Shown here: positions 42,271 through 53,367 of the stretch, piece after piece
How positions within the stretch are numbered: position 1 is the stretch's first letter
Layout: every line of letters starts with the position of its first letter
Origin: an uncultured Pseudoteredinibacter sp.
GTDB taxonomy: Bacteria > Pseudomonadota > Gammaproteobacteria > Pseudomonadales > Cellvibrionaceae
NCBI RefSeq assembly: GCF_947502065.1
Contig: NZ_CANMYE010000003.1
Location: 62,001-126,000, forward strand
Reading direction: 5' to 3'
DNA: 64,000 nt
Program-made: the position numbers and the translations under genes
Notes under the pieces: model-generated
Seen by the model: the letters and a program-made list of their open reading frames with translations, nothing else
The model's database searches: none
What the model was told of the DNA's origin: nothing

Positions 42271-42318
42271 AAAACACAGCAAAAAAAGGGCTAGATAGCC
42301 CTTTTTTTGCTGTGTTTT
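42271..42318. terminator. Bidirectional terminator with a 22-bp perfect stem
   Basis: Positions 42271-42292 pair perfectly with 42297-42318 around an AGAT loop. A and T runs flank the GGGCT core on both sides, so it serves both the secreted-protein gene and the convergent LysR gene. Confidence 0.93.
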
Positions 42319-42352
42319 TTTGTTCTGATTGCTAAAATTTTTCTTAACGAGT

Positions 42353-43279
42353 TCAAGCAGTGAGCTCTCCAAGACACATATCCAAACACTCTTGCAGCGT
42401 CATTATTTTAATATTGCCAATATAGTTTTTGTGATACACAAACCACAAACCATCACTATTTACCGACTCTGGTAGCTGATAGGGAATCTCTAGCAAATTC
42501 TTATCAGCTTTAGTTTTAAATTCTGCCATTAGCCCAATTCCCATCCCCGCACGTATTGACCAATCCAAATCCGAAAAATGATTGCTTTGCACTACAACAC
42601 TCTGCGCGGGCACCTGCTCTACCAAATGTTTTACGAAGGGAATATGGTGTTTATCCGGTGATGGTAATAACCAGTCATGCTCAGCAAAATCGGCCGCCGT
42701 GTTTGGCATCCCTCGTTGCTTACTATAGTCACGATGACAATACAGCCCCATTCTAAAATTTAGTATACGGCGAGCAATAATGTCTGCCCCTTGGGGCTCA
42801 CTGCCAGCTCGTAATGACACATGAGTAATACCAGTGGCCGGAGAAATAATCTCTTCGGTAGTTAGCAGTCGAATGCTCATGCCCGGAAATCGCTCCCGCA
42901 TCATTTTGATAGCTGGGGTTATTAAGGAGACATGATCTGGCAAACAGGTAATTTTGAGCTTTCCGCTGGCTGCATTAGTTACCGCCTCCATTCGACTGTC
43001 GAGCTGAGAAAATAACTCCTGGATATCAGGCAAGCCCTGCATCAGCACCCTCCCGGCATCGCTCAATTGATAACCACGCTGGTGCCTAAGAAAGAGTTTT
43101 AGGTTCAAGCTTTCCTCAAGTCGGTTAATATCCCTAAGTACTGTAGCGTGACTGGTGCCAAGCGCCCTCGCCGCTTTATTCAAGGAGCCCGATGTGGCAA
43201 CCTGATAGGCAACCCGATAGAGATCCCAGCTAATTTCTCGTCGACTCAGCCCGATACCTTCTGCTTGTTTCCCGCTCAT
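42353..43279 (-). CDS. LysR-family transcriptional regulator
   Basis: About 308 residues. The N-terminal winged helix-turn-helix is SGSLNKAARALGTSHATVLRDINRLE, followed by the LysR wing (LFLRHQRGYQLSDAG) and a C-terminal co-inducer-binding domain. I choose ATG 43279; a TTG at 43309 would start inside the palindrome 43303-43318. It is divergent from cytochrome b561 and yceI and probably controls them through that palindrome. The inducer is unknown. Confidence 0.88.
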   Translation of the reverse strand: MSGKQAEGIGLSRREISWDLYRVAYQVATSGSLNKAARALGTSHATVLRDINRLEESLNLKLFLRHQRGYQLSDAGRVLMQGLPDIQELFSQLDSRMEAVTNAASGKLKITCLPDHVSLITPAIKMMRERFPGMSIRLLTTEEIISPATGITHVSLRAGSEPQGADIIARRILNFRMGLYCHRDYSKQRGMPNTAADFAEHDWLLPSPDKHHIPFVKHLVEQVPAQSVVVQSNHFSDLDWSIRAGMGIGLMAEFKTKADKNLLEIPYQLPESVNSDGLWFVYHKNYIGNIKIMTLQECLDMCLGELTA

Positions 43280-43302
43280 CTCCACCCACCCAGCAAACAA
43301 CT

Positions 43303-43318
43303 TGTTCAAATATGAACA
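43303..43318. promoter_or_regulatory. Palindrome TGTTCA-AATA-TGAACA in the LysR/cytochrome b561 divergent region
   Basis: A perfect 6-bp dyad with a 4-base AT spacer lies between the two divergent starts. LysR regulators usually bind AT-rich interrupted dyads in such places, so this is a candidate operator for the regulator and the cytochrome-yceI genes. Confidence 0.55.
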
Positions 43319-43389
43319 TCTATTTTATAAATAATTGAATAGCCTTCAAGCCCAAAGCTGGTTAAAGTACGTCTTTCTTGGAGGTAAGA

Positions 43390-43932
43390 ATGATTCGCAA
43401 CACAACAGAGAGCTATGGCTGGATAAGCATCCTTTTGCACTGGCTAATGGCTTTAAGTATTTTTGGTCTGTTTGGTCTGGGCCTATATATGGTAGAACTG
43501 GGCTATTACGACCCCTGGTACCGATCTTCCATGGATTTACACAAAAGCATAGGCTTGGTGTTGGCCTTTGTTTATGTTTTGAGGCTGTTGTGGAAACTGC
43601 AGCAAGATTGCCCCGAGCCTATTGCTGATAAAGCCTGGCAAAGAATTGCAGCTCAACTTACTCACGGATTGCTTTATCTCGTATTGCTGGCCATCATGGT
43701 GAGCGGTTACTTAATATCGACCGCGGACGGTCGCAGTATTGAGATTTTTGCCTTATTTTCGGTGCCAGCGCTACCATTTGCCTTTGAGCAACAAGAAGAT
43801 ATTGCCGGTTATATTCACTGGCTATTAGCCTGGAGCCTGATGTTTATTGTCGCTGTACATGCCCTAGCCGCGTTGCAGCATCACTTTTTATTGAAAGATA
43901 ACACCCTAAAGCGCATGCTGCGGCCACAATAA
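43390..43932 (+). CDS. Cytochrome b561-family protein
   Basis: About 180 residues with four membrane helices. Haem-ligand-type histidines are in ILLHWLMAL, MDLHKSIGL, LTHGLLYL and the final HWLLAWSLMFIVAVHALAAL. It is a di-haem b-type inner-membrane protein that moves electrons between quinone and periplasmic partners. The start ATG 43390 follows GGAGGTAAG. It is paired with yceI, a frequent partnership, under the divergent LysR gene. Confidence 0.9.
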   Translation: MIRNTTESYGWISILLHWLMALSIFGLFGLGLYMVELGYYDPWYRSSMDLHKSIGLVLAFVYVLRLLWKLQQDCPEPIADKAWQRIAAQLTHGLLYLVLLAIMVSGYLISTADGRSIEIFALFSVPALPFAFEQQEDIAGYIHWLLAWSLMFIVAVHALAALQHHFLLKDNTLKRMLRPQ

Positions 43933-43968
43933 GCCGCATTTAGCCAACGCTTAATTTAAGGAAACATT

Positions 43969-44550
43969 ATGTTAATTAAAAATCTCGTTAAATTTACTGC
44001 TATTGCCGCCACCGCTGTTGCCAGCATTCAAGCTAGCGCTGCTGACTACCAGGTAGATATTAAAGGCGCCCATGCATTTATTAACTTCAAAATTAAACAT
44101 CTTGGTTACAGCTGGTTAACTGGCCGCTTTAACACCTTTGACGGCCAGTTTACTTGGGACAAAGATCAACCTAACGCCAGTAAAATCAATATTGAAATCG
44201 ATACCGCTAGTATCGATTCAAACCATGCTGAGCGCGACAAGCATTTACGTGGCAAAGATTTCTTGAATGTTAAAGACTTCCCCAAAGCGAGCTTTGTGAG
44301 CGAGAAGATCGAATTTAGCAATGCCACAGAGGGTACAGTAACTGGCACCCTAACCTTACACGGTGTAAGCAAAACCATCAGCTTTCCTGTAGAAAAGCTT
44401 GGTGAAGGTAAAGATCCTTGGGGTGGTTACCGTGTTGGTTTCGAAGGTAAAACCACATTGAAGTTGGCCGACTATGGTATGACTTATAACCTTGGCCCGG
44501 CCTCTACTCATGTTGAGCTAGAGTTGTTGGTTGAAGGTATTCGTAAGTAA
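43969..44550 (+). CDS. YceI-family periplasmic protein
   Basis: The 193-residue protein has a signal peptide cleaved near ASAADYQ, then the YceI lipocalin-like domain with GAHAFINFKIKHLG and FTWDKDQPNASKIN. YceI proteins bind isoprenoid or quinone-like lipids in the periplasm. It lies 36 bases after cytochrome b561 and is probably co-transcribed with it. A terminator follows. Confidence 0.93.
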   Translation: MLIKNLVKFTAIAATAVASIQASAADYQVDIKGAHAFINFKIKHLGYSWLTGRFNTFDGQFTWDKDQPNASKINIEIDTASIDSNHAERDKHLRGKDFLNVKDFPKASFVSEKIEFSNATEGTVTGTLTLHGVSKTISFPVEKLGEGKDPWGGYRVGFEGKTTLKLADYGMTYNLGPASTHVELELLVEGIRK

Positions 44551-44568
44551 TAACCTGCAGCTAAAATG

Positions 44569-44597
44569 AAAAAGGCCAGCGATATGCTGGCCTTTTT
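44569..44597. terminator. Terminator between yceI and cysN (convergent)
   Basis: AAAAAGGCCAGC / GCTGGCCTTTTT with a 5-base loop and T run lies 18 bases past the yceI stop and 40 bases from the cysN stop. It can serve both strands. Confidence 0.92.
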
Positions 44598-44637
44598 TGT
44601 ATCAATATAGAAAGGAGCTCTAAGAGCCCCACCCTAT

Positions 44638-46086
44638 TTATTTCTTTGCAATTGCTCTCAAATCAATCGCTTGCCAATGTGGGAAATGCTTACGTACTAG
44701 AGCATTTAATTCCAACTCGAACTCAGAGAATTCCTGTTGTTGTGCAACTGCCTCGCCTTCTAGCAATTCAGTTACCATGCCTGCGCCTACGGTAATATTA
44801 CTAAGGCGATCGATCACGATAAAAGCGCCAGTGGCACGATTAACTTGATAGGCATCGGCGACAACTGCTTGCTCCAATTGCACATCAACTAGGGCAATAT
44901 CGTTTAAGGCAAGCTCATCGGCAGCAAGCTGCTCTTGAGTATTCACGTCAATGCGGTGCGTAATATCACTGATACGCCCAGGGCTTACTTTACTGGCGAA
45001 TTTAAATAAGTACTCGCGCCCTGGCTGCATAGCGCCTTCAGCCATCCAAACCAAATGCGCTTTTAAGCGATTGCTTTGAATACTGTCGCCATCAGTATCG
45101 GCTTTAACAAGGGTATCACCACGGGAAATATCAATCTCATCTTCCAAGGTAATGGTGATCGCTTCACCCGCGAAGGCTTGGCTTGGTGAATCACCGTGCA
45201 CCACGATTTCTTTTACCTTGCTTTGCTTACCAGAAGGCAGCGCTTTTAAGCTGTCACCCACAGCGACTTGCCCCGAAGCCACGGTACCGCAGAAGCCACG
45301 AAAATCGAGATTTGGACGGTTAACATATTGCACGGGGAAGCGAAAATCTTCGAGATTTTTATCTTCTGCAATAGATACCGATTCCAAAACTTCCATTAAA
45401 GTTGGGCCTTTATACCAAGGGGTGTTTTCGCTGGCGTTCACAACATTGTCGCCCTCTAAAGCCGACATAGGAACGAACTGAATATCAGCGCCCTGCTCGC
45501 CCTGAATGTTAGCCAGCTCTTTAGAGAACTCTAGATAATCGCCCTTAATGGATTCAAAAACATCTTCGCTAAAATCTTTTAAATCCATTTTATTGACCGC
45601 AACCACCAAGTGCTTAATGCCCAACAAAGAGGCAATATAGCTGTGGCGACGGGTTTGTGGCATTACGCCATAGCGCGCATCAATAAGAATCACCGCCAGA
45701 TCACAGGTAGATGCGCCAGTGGCCATATTGCGAGTATATTGCTCGTGCCCTGGGGTATCGGCAATAATGTATTTACGTTTGGCGGTTGAAAAATAGCGGT
45801 AAGCTACATCAATAGTAATGCCTTGCTCACGCTCAGCCTGAAGGCCGTCCACTAGCAAAGCTAAATCAATTTTCTCGCCGGTAGTACCATGCTTTGAGGT
45901 GTCGGCCTGCACGGCTTCTAATTGATCTTCATAGATCATTTTGCTGTCGTGTAGCAATCGACCGATTAACGTCGACTTACCATCATCAACGGAGCCACAG
46001 GTTAGAAAACGAAGCAGTTCTTTGCGCTCGTGCTGGGCAAGATAGGCGAGAATATCTTCTGCAATTAAATCGGATTGGTGGGACAT
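44638..46086 (-). CDS. cysN: Sulfate adenylyltransferase subunit 1 (GTPase)
   Basis: CysN is the GTP-driven regulatory subunit of ATP sulfurylase, which activates sulfate to adenylyl sulfate. The 482 residues include the EF-Tu-like P-loop [24 protein letters not shown] and NKMDLKDF. The protein ends without an APS-kinase (CysC) domain, which many relatives carry as a fusion. Its ATG shares one base with the cysD stop (TAATG). Confidence 0.96.
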   Translation of the reverse strand: MSHQSDLIAEDILAYLAQHERKELLRFLTCGSVDDGKSTLIGRLLHDSKMIYEDQLEAVQADTSKHGTTGEKIDLALLVDGLQAEREQGITIDVAYRYFSTAKRKYIIADTPGHEQYTRNMATGASTCDLAVILIDARYGVMPQTRRHSYIASLLGIKHLVVAVNKMDLKDFSEDVFESIKGDYLEFSKELANIQGEQGADIQFVPMSALEGDNVVNASENTPWYKGPTLMEVLESVSIAEDKNLEDFRFPVQYVNRPNLDFRGFCGTVASGQVAVGDSLKALPSGKQSKVKEIVVHGDSPSQAFAGEAITITLEDEIDISRGDTLVKADTDGDSIQSNRLKAHLVWMAEGAMQPGREYLFKFASKVSPGRISDITHRIDVNTQEQLAADELALNDIALVDVQLEQAVVADAYQVNRATGAFIVIDRLSNITVGAGMVTELLEGEAVAQQQEFSEFELELNALVRKHFPHWQAIDLRAIAKK

Positions 46087-47006
46087 TAGAAATAGCCCTC
46101 CTGTTTTTTCTTTTCCATCGAGCCAGAACTATCGTGATCGATAACACGGCCTTGACGCTCTGAAGTCGTCGTCAGTAACATTTCCTGAATAATTTCAGGC
46201 AAGGTATTCGCCTCAGATTCCACCGCGCCGGTAAGCGGGTAACAACCTAGCGTACGGAAGCGCACCATTTTTTCTTGCACTTGTTCGCCTTCTTCCAATG
46301 GCATGCGATCATCGTCAACCATAATCAAGACACCATCGCGCTCAACCACAGGGCGCTTTTCAGCCAAATACAACGGCACAATTGGAATCTCTTCCAAATG
46401 GATATATTGCCAGATATCTAACTCGGTCCAGTTCGATAATGGGAAAACACGAATACTCTCGCCTTTATCAACTTTGCCGTTATAAATATTCCACAGTTCT
46501 GGACGCTGATTTTTAGGGTCCCAGCGGTGATGTTTATCTCGGAAGGAATAAACACGCTCTTTTGCTCGAGACTTCTCCTCGTCACGGCGCGCACCACCAA
46601 AAGCCGCATCAAAGCCATATTTATCTAGGGCCTGCTTTAGCGCCGCGGTCTTCATAATATCGGTATGCTTAGCACTGCCGTGGGTAAAAGGCCCCACGCC
46701 CATATCGACGCCTTCTTGATTGATATGAACAATCAAATCCCAACCTAGGTCTTTAACACGCTGATCGCGAAACTCAATCATCTCGCGAAACTTCCAGGTG
46801 GTATCCACATGCATCAATGGAAACGGCGGCTTGCCTGGGTAGAAGGCTTTCATCGCCAAGTGCATCATCACAGCGGAATCTTTACCCACTGAATAGAGCA
46901 TTACGGGGTTATCAAACTCCGCGGCTACTTCGCGGATAATATGAATACTCTCCGCTTCTAACTGTTTTAAGTGCGTCAATTGCGCTTTAGAGGCTGCTTC
47001 GGACAT
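46086..47006 (-). CDS. cysD: Sulfate adenylyltransferase subunit 2
   Basis: The catalytic subunit of ATP sulfurylase belongs to the PP-loop ATPase superfamily. [21 protein letters not shown] is the ATP-binding motif, and the [12 protein letters not shown] and [17 protein letters not shown] blocks are conserved. It is about 306 residues from ATG 47006; a TTG five codons upstream is less likely. It is translationally coupled to cysN. It starts 113 bases from the aroA end. Confidence 0.96.
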   Translation of the reverse strand: MSEAASKAQLTHLKQLEAESIHIIREVAAEFDNPVMLYSVGKDSAVMMHLAMKAFYPGKPPFPLMHVDTTWKFREMIEFRDQRVKDLGWDLIVHINQEGVDMGVGPFTHGSAKHTDIMKTAALKQALDKYGFDAAFGGARRDEEKSRAKERVYSFRDKHHRWDPKNQRPELWNIYNGKVDKGESIRVFPLSNWTELDIWQYIHLEEIPIVPLYLAEKRPVVERDGVLIMVDDDRMPLEEGEQVQEKMVRFRTLGCYPLTGAVESEANTLPEIIQEMLLTTTSERQGRVIDHDSSGSMEKKKQEGYF

Positions 47007-47134
47007 GGTCGTCTCTTTCAATTGCTATCTTTCATGCTATGCAGGCTGAATAATCTTCAGCTGGGGCGGGACTCTTCAGGAGAACTGTACCCGCACCTAG
47101 GCGGGCACATTATAGAAAATCTTTTACCGAAAGG

Positions 47135-49378
47135 TTAACGACTCTTTACTTCTAAGCTTATGCCGGAAGTCTGAGCCAATTCGACAAAAGTCGGGAAGGA
47201 TGTTGCCACATTGGCGGTATCATTCACCACAATGGTATCGCTAGCGCGCAGGCCAGCAATGGTGAAGGACATGGCGATACGATGATCGTGATGACTTTCA
47301 ACCTCTCCACCACTGAACACCTCAGTTTGAGCGCCCTTACCCTGGATAATAATACCGTCTTCAGTGGCCTTTGCATCGATACCTAAGCTCACCATACCGT
47401 CAGCCATTACCTGGATACGATCGCTTTCTTTAACACGTAACTCTTCGGCGCCGGTCAATACGGTCTCGCCTTCAGCGCAGGCCGCCGCAATAAACAAGGC
47501 TGGGAACTCATCAATGGCCAGTGGCACCTGATCTTCTGGAATACGGATGCCTTTTAACGGCTGGTAGCGAATACGCACATCAGCCACGGGCTCACCACCC
47601 ACTTCACGCTCATTGTGTAACGTTAGATCAGCACCCATCTGACGGAGAATATTTACTACACCTACACGGGTTGGGTTCATACCAACATGCTGTAAAGTGA
47701 CATCAGAGCCTGGAGCTATCGCGGCCGCCACCATAAAGAATGTCGCCGAAGAAATATCGGCCGGCACTTCAATCTGGCAGGCTGTTAATTTGCCGCCACC
47801 TTGTAAACTGATGCGATCACCCTCTCGCTTCACCTCATAACCAAAGCCGCGCAGCATACGCTCGGTATGATCACGAGTAGGCGCAGGCTCGCTCACTGAA
47901 GTTTCACCATCCGCGTACAAACCGGCTAACAAAACACAAGACTTCACCTGGGCACTGGCCATCGGCATATCGTAGTGAATGCCGCTTAGCCCCTTATTTG
48001 CACTGATTAGCATGGGCGGGTGACCATTTTCGGCAGTACCCACCTCAGCACCCATTTCACGCAACGGGATGGCCACGCGGTTCATTGGGCGCTTATTTAG
48101 TGATACATCACCACTCATTTCGCTGGCAAACTGCTGTCCAGCCAAAATACCGGCCAATAAACGCATAGAGGTCCCGGAGTTTCCAACGTAAAGCTTACCC
48201 GGGGGCGCCTCTAGACCATTCAAACCGACACCGTGGATGCGAACACGCCCTTGATCCGGGCCTTCAATAACCACCCCCATATCACGGAAGGCTTGCAAAG
48301 TTGCCAAGGCGTCCTCGCCTTCGAGAAAGCCTTCCACCTCGGTTATCCCTTCTGCCAGCGAGCCAAGCATAATGGAGCGATGCGAAATGGATTTATCACC
48401 TGGTACTCTTAAAGTCCCTTTAACACTGCCGCCAGGCTGCACATGGTAATCGATAATGTCTTGCTGTGAATCTTGCATGGTTTGGGTATACGCTCTTTGT
48501 TCTAGTAGGGTCGTAAAATGATCACGAGCGGCTTTCGCTCTTGTAAATACGCCCAATAAATGTTCGCTGTTTTCGGTTTCAATGGCATGACGCAGACGGT
48601 TTAAATTGTCTGAAAACATCGTCAAGGAATCTAAAATACTGCGCTTATTGGCCAGCATAATATCGTGCCACATCACCGGATCACTGGAGGCAATGCGAGT
48701 AAAGTCTCGAAAGCCACCGGCGGCATAACGGAATATATTTTCGTTTTCTGAATCGTGAGCCAAGGTATCCACTAAGGAATAAGCAATCACATGGGGCAAA
48801 TGGGAAGTCGCCGCCAGTACCTCATCATGCTCAGCCACGTCCATTTCTAAAACTTCAGCACCCACTGCCTGCCACAATTCGCGGACCCGCCGAATGTGGC
48901 CTTCGCCGGAGTTAGCATGGGGGGTCAGAATGACACGATGATCAATATAGAGCTCAGCATTAGCAGCGGTGACGCCACTTTTTTCAGCACCAGCAATGGG
49001 ATGACCGGGCACTAACTGGCTAGGCAGCTCACCATAAACCTGCTGGGCGGCTTCGATAACGCTACCCTTAACACTGGCACCGTCAGTAATAGTGACCTCA
49101 GGGGATAACTTCGCTTTGATATCAGCCAAAGTGGCCTCAACCGCCAAAGTCGGTACAGAAACAAAAACGACATCCCCTGCTCCTAAGGCAGGCTTGATGT
49201 CAGCAAGATCAGTAAAAGCTTCATCGACAACAGCCAGCTCAACGGCATCAAGACAGGTTTGTTCCCGTCTCGCAATACCGATTACGCAATCACAGAGAGA
49301 TCGCTCTCGAGCTGCTTTCGCTAAACTGCCGCCGATTAAACCGATACCAATGACCACCAAACGTTTACATTGGCTCAT
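47135..49378 (-). CDS. Prephenate dehydrogenase / EPSP synthase fusion
   Basis: This 747-residue bifunctional enzyme has an N-terminal TyrA domain (about 1-290) with GIGLIGGSLAKAAR, acting in tyrosine synthesis. A C-terminal AroA domain (about 310-747) follows with GDKSISHRSIMLGSLAEG and YVGNSGTSMRLLAG, which makes 5-enolpyruvylshikimate 3-phosphate. The fusion occurs in Pseudomonas and relatives. It follows pheA by 23 bases. In Pseudomonas the next genes are cmk and rpsA; here the next gene is cysD. Confidence 0.96.
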   Translation of the reverse strand: MSQCKRLVVIGIGLIGGSLAKAARERSLCDCVIGIARREQTCLDAVELAVVDEAFTDLADIKPALGAGDVVFVSVPTLAVEATLADIKAKLSPEVTITDGASVKGSVIEAAQQVYGELPSQLVPGHPIAGAEKSGVTAANAELYIDHRVILTPHANSGEGHIRRVRELWQAVGAEVLEMDVAEHDEVLAATSHLPHVIAYSLVDTLAHDSENENIFRYAAGGFRDFTRIASSDPVMWHDIMLANKRSILDSLTMFSDNLNRLRHAIETENSEHLLGVFTRAKAARDHFTTLLEQRAYTQTMQDSQQDIIDYHVQPGGSVKGTLRVPGDKSISHRSIMLGSLAEGITEVEGFLEGEDALATLQAFRDMGVVIEGPDQGRVRIHGVGLNGLEAPPGKLYVGNSGTSMRLLAGILAGQQFASEMSGDVSLNKRPMNRVAIPLREMGAEVGTAENGHPPMLISANKGLSGIHYDMPMASAQVKSCVLLAGLYADGETSVSEPAPTRDHTERMLRGFGYEVKREGDRISLQGGGKLTACQIEVPADISSATFFMVAAAIAPGSDVTLQHVGMNPTRVGVVNILRQMGADLTLHNEREVGGEPVADVRIRYQPLKGIRIPEDQVPLAIDEFPALFIAAACAEGETVLTGAEELRVKESDRIQVMADGMVSLGIDAKATEDGIIIQGKGAQTEVFSGGEVESHHDHRIAMSFTIAGLRASDTIVVNDTANVATSFPTFVELAQTSGISLEVKSR

Positions 49379-49401
49379 AGTAACCTCTTTACTGAATGCT
49401 C

Positions 49402-50529
49402 TTACAATACCGCTTCAGGGTATGAACCAAGTACACGAAGATCAGCGGCTTTTGCACCAACTTCATCCAAGGCTTTTTTCACTACAGCATCTTCAACATG
49501 ACCGGAAAAATCGATAAAGAACACATAGTTCCAAGTGCCAGATGCCGCAGGGCGAGTTTCGACGCGGGTTAAATCGATACCGTAAATATGAAATGGTTGC
49601 AGCAAATCATGCAATGCACCTGGCTCGTTGCGCATAGCCACAACAACCGAAGTTTTGTCTTTACCGCTCGCCAGTACTTTTTGAGTACCGATAATTAAGA
49701 AACGGGTAGAATTGTCTGGCTGATCTTCGATTTTTTCTGCGTGTACTTTTAAGTCGTACAAGTCGGCAGCCATCTGGCCAGCAATAGCCGCAGCATTCCA
49801 CTCACCTTTTAAACGCTTCGCGGCATCGGCATTACTGCTAACCGCAATACGCTCCGCATTTGGGTAATGGGCATCTAACCATTTGCGACACTGCGCCAAA
49901 GATTGCGAGTGGGAGTATATGCGCGTAATGCTATCAGTTTTGGTGACATCCGAAACCAATAGATGCTGGTGAATACGTAGCTCAACCTCACCACAAATCT
50001 GCAGATTCGAGCCCATAAAGTTATCAAGGGTATGATTTACAACGCCTTCGGTAGAGTTCTCAACGGGAACAACACCATAGTTGACCGCGCCCGCTTCAAC
50101 TTCACGGAATACTTCATCAATGGCCGAAAATGGCATGGCCACTGCAGAGTGACCAAAATGCTTTAAAGCCGCCTGCTGGGTAAAAGTTCCCTCCGGGCCA
50201 AGATAAGCAACCTTTGTAGGCTCTTCTAAGGCCAAACAAGCTGACATGATCTCGCGAAACAAGCGCGCCATTTCTTCATCATCAAGCGGGCCATTATTCA
50301 TCGCCATCGCTTTGCGCAACACTTTGGCTTCACGCTCTGGACGATAATAAACTACAGACTCGCTGCTCCCAGACGCTTCTAACGCCGCCTTTTTAACATC
50401 GGCAACATTTTGAGCACAGCGCGCACGGTCGCTGATAAGCTGACAAATTTCATTATCGATACGATCGATTTCATCGCGCAGCTGACTTAGCTGGGCTTCA
50501 TTAGCGGGGTTATTTTCTTGCTCTGACAT
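49402..50529 (-). CDS. pheA: Chorismate mutase / prephenate dehydratase
   Basis: The 375-residue bifunctional P-protein has an N-terminal AroQ chorismate-mutase domain (LRDEIDRIDNEICQLISDRA), a prephenate dehydratase domain (YLGPEGTFTQQAALKHFG, NSTEGVVNHTLD) and a C-terminal ACT domain (NEPGALHDLLQPFHIYGIDL) that usually senses phenylalanine. It makes phenylpyruvate. It is upstream of the tyrA-aroA fusion. A terminator separates it from gyrA. Confidence 0.97.
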   Translation of the reverse strand: MSEQENNPANEAQLSQLRDEIDRIDNEICQLISDRARCAQNVADVKKAALEASGSSESVVYYRPEREAKVLRKAMAMNNGPLDDEEMARLFREIMSACLALEEPTKVAYLGPEGTFTQQAALKHFGHSAVAMPFSAIDEVFREVEAGAVNYGVVPVENSTEGVVNHTLDNFMGSNLQICGEVELRIHQHLLVSDVTKTDSITRIYSHSQSLAQCRKWLDAHYPNAERIAVSSNADAAKRLKGEWNAAAIAGQMAADLYDLKVHAEKIEDQPDNSTRFLIIGTQKVLASGKDKTSVVVAMRNEPGALHDLLQPFHIYGIDLTRVETRPAASGTWNYVFFIDFSGHVEDAVVKKALDEVGAKAADLRVLGSYPEAVL

Positions 50530-50723
50530 GATATTTACTTTGCTATTGTGCGGCCAAAACCGTGTTGCTTAAGCCGTGATTTCTATGGGTTTTGCTTTCT
50601 ATATTTCTATCTATTCTTTCTTTAAGTACGTTCTATCTTTACCTTCTATGATCAAGCTATTCATTCTACGACTACACTGAAAATCACTTTAATGATTTAC
50701 AAATAACAGGCCATAGAATTTAA

Positions 50724-50756
50724 ATAGCCCGATCAGTCTTCACTGTCGGGCTTTTT
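50724..50756. terminator. Terminator between gyrA and pheA
   Basis: AGCCCGA and TCGGGCT pair, with an inner CAGT/ACTG-like stem; T tracts are better on the plus strand. It lies 38 bases past the gyrA stop. Confidence 0.7.
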
Positions 50757-50793
50757 ATTTTGCAGCGAGAGCTGGGCCACTGGGCCCAATTCC

Positions 50794-53367
50794 CTATTCT
50801 TCTTCAGCGCCAGACTCCTCTTCGTCTTCAGCATCAGATTCTTCGATGCGCTCTACTCCGATCAGGTGCTCACCTTCTTTCAGTTTGATCATACGCACAC
50901 CCTGGGTGTTACGGCTCATAACTGAAACTTCATCAGTGCGAGTGCGAACCAAGGTACCCTGATCAGAGATCAACATAATCTCATCACCTTCGAACACCTG
51001 AACACCGCCCACTAAAGGACCATTACGCTCAGTAACCTGCATAGCGATCACACCTTGGGTGCCACGACCTTTAGTTGGGAAGTCATCAACCTTAGTCTGC
51101 TTACCGTAGCCGTTTTCACTCAAGGTCATTACACGACCATCATCTTGCGGAATTACCATGGAAATAACAGTTTGGCCTTCTTGCAAGCGAATACCGCGAA
51201 CACCTCGAGAGGTACGTCCCATCGCACGAACATCAGATTCTTTAAAGCGCGCCGCTTTACCCGCAGAAGATAGCAATAGCACATCATTGCTGCCTTCAGT
51301 AATCGCGGTGCCGACTAGCTCATTACCCTCTTCCAAGTCGATCGCAATCAAGCCCGAGCTACGTGGACGTGAGAATTGCATAAGAGAGGTTTTCTTCACG
51401 GTACCATTGGCTGTGGCCATAAAGATAAAGTGATCTTCATCGTATTCTTTAACCGGCAGAATCGACGTAATACGCTCATCATCTTCAAGCGGTAATAAAT
51501 TCACCATTGGGCGACCACGTGATTGACGGCCCGCCACAGGAATTTGATAAACCTTCAGCCAATACACTTTACCGGCATTGGTAAAGCACAAAATGGTATC
51601 GTGGGTGCTAGCAATCAAGAGATGCTCAACAAAATCTTCGTCTTTAACCGATGTCGCGGCCTTACCCATGCCACCACGGCGCTGAGCTTGATAATCCGTC
51701 AGCGGCTGCGTCTTGGCATAGCCACCGTGAGAAATCGTCACAACGCGATCTTCTTCGGCAATCAAATCTTCAACGGTGAGATCTTCTTGGGAATGCTGAA
51801 TCGCAGTACGACGCTCATCACCATAATTAGAAACAACCTCTTGTAATTCTTCGCGAATCACTTCCATCAAGCGGGTAGAACTGCCTAGAATTTCTAGGAA
51901 CTCAGCAATCTGCTCTAAACGCTCTTTATATTCAGCCAGCAGCTTGTCGTGCTCCATACCGGTTAAACGGTGTAGGCGCAATTCCAAGATAGCTTGAGCC
52001 TGAGCTTCTGATAAATAGTATTTACCATCACGCAAACCAAACTCAGGGCCTAGGCCTTCAGGCTTACAAGCGCCCTGCTCTAAACGTTCGATAAAGTCGC
52101 CAATTTCGTTAGTTTCCCAGCCACGAGCCATCAATCCCTGCTTCGCTTCAGCGGGTGAAGGTGAGGATTTAATCAACTCAATGACAGGATCGATATTGGC
52201 AATAGCTACCGCCAAACCTTCCAAGATATGGCCACGCTCACGCGCTTTACGCAATAAATAAACGGTACGACGGGTAACGACCTCGCGACGATGCAGTACA
52301 AAATACTCCAACATCTGCTTAAGGTTTAATACGCGTGGCTGACCATCGACTAGAGCAACAATATTAATGCCGAATACCGACTGCAATTGTGTCTGTGCGT
52401 ATAAGTTATTCAGCAAGACTTCACCGGATTCACCACGCTTCATTTCAATAACAACGCGCAGACCGTCTTTATCCGATTCATCACGAAGGCCGTCACTGGC
52501 AATACCTTCGATCTTCTTGTCTTTTACCAGCTCAGCAATTTTCTCAATCAAACGCGCCTTATTCACTTGGTAGGGGATCTCGTGAACAATAATAGTGTCG
52601 CGATTGGTTTTCTCGTTATGGATAACCTCGGCTTTGGCGCGCACATAAATGCGACCACGACCCGTGCGGTATGCCTGAACAATACCAGCACGGCCATTAA
52701 TAATGCCGGCGGTTGGGAAATCTGGTCCAGGGATGATTTCCATCAGTTCATCGACATTAATTTCAGGATTGTCGATCAATGCCAAACAACCATTTACCAC
52801 TTCGGTAAGGTTATGGGGAGGAATATTGGTCGCCATGCCCACTGCAATACCGGATGAGCCGTTCACTAATAGATTAGGAACACGAGTTGGCAAAACCTCG
52901 GGAATTAATTCGGTATCGTCGTAGTTAGGTACGTAGTCGACAGTTTCTTTATCGAGATCGGCCAGCAGATCATGGGACATCTTCTGCATGCGGATTTCGG
53001 TATAACGCATAGCCGCCGCGCCATCACCGTCAATCGAGCCAAAGTTACCCTGGCCATCTACCAGCATATAGCGCAAAGAAAAGGGCTGAGCCATACGAAC
53101 AATAGTGTCGTAAACAGCAGAATCACCATGCGGGTGATATTTACCGATAACGTCACCGACTACACGAGCCGACTTTTTGTAGGGCTTATTCCAATCATTG
53201 CCCAATTCATTCATGGCGAACAGCACGCGGCGGTGTACCGGCTTTAAGCCATCACGCACATCGGGCAGTGCTCGCCCAACGATAACGCTCATGGCGTAGT
53301 CCAAATAGGACTGCTTCAGTTCGTCTTCAATATTGATCGGTGATATATCTTTTGCCAAATCGCCCAT
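50794..53367 (-). CDS. gyrA: DNA gyrase subunit A
   Basis: The 857-residue subunit breaks and rejoins DNA in the A2B2 gyrase. The catalytic tyrosine is in [10 protein letters not shown]. The quinolone region [17 protein letters not shown] has the wild-type Ser and Asp seen in sensitive strains. The GyrA box is QRRGGMGK, and the C-terminal pinwheel ends in a highly acidic tail ([13 protein letters not shown]). In Pseudomonas serC lies between gyrA and pheA; here it is absent. Confidence 0.98.
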   Translation of the reverse strand: MGDLAKDISPINIEDELKQSYLDYAMSVIVGRALPDVRDGLKPVHRRVLFAMNELGNDWNKPYKKSARVVGDVIGKYHPHGDSAVYDTIVRMAQPFSLRYMLVDGQGNFGSIDGDGAAAMRYTEIRMQKMSHDLLADLDKETVDYVPNYDDTELIPEVLPTRVPNLLVNGSSGIAVGMATNIPPHNLTEVVNGCLALIDNPEINVDELMEIIPGPDFPTAGIINGRAGIVQAYRTGRGRIYVRAKAEVIHNEKTNRDTIIVHEIPYQVNKARLIEKIAELVKDKKIEGIASDGLRDESDKDGLRVVIEMKRGESGEVLLNNLYAQTQLQSVFGINIVALVDGQPRVLNLKQMLEYFVLHRREVVTRRTVYLLRKARERGHILEGLAVAIANIDPVIELIKSSPSPAEAKQGLMARGWETNEIGDFIERLEQGACKPEGLGPEFGLRDGKYYLSEAQAQAILELRLHRLTGMEHDKLLAEYKERLEQIAEFLEILGSSTRLMEVIREELQEVVSNYGDERRTAIQHSQEDLTVEDLIAEEDRVVTISHGGYAKTQPLTDYQAQRRGGMGKAATSVKDEDFVEHLLIASTHDTILCFTNAGKVYWLKVYQIPVAGRQSRGRPMVNLLPLEDDERITSILPVKEYDEDHFIFMATANGTVKKTSLMQFSRPRSSGLIAIDLEEGNELVGTAITEGSNDVLLLSSAGKAARFKESDVRAMGRTSRGVRGIRLQEGQTVISMVIPQDDGRVMTLSENGYGKQTKVDDFPTKGRGTQGVIAMQVTERNGPLVGGVQVFEGDEIMLISDQGTLVRTRTDEVSVMSRNTQGVRMIKLKEGEHLIGVERIEESDAEDEEESGAEEE

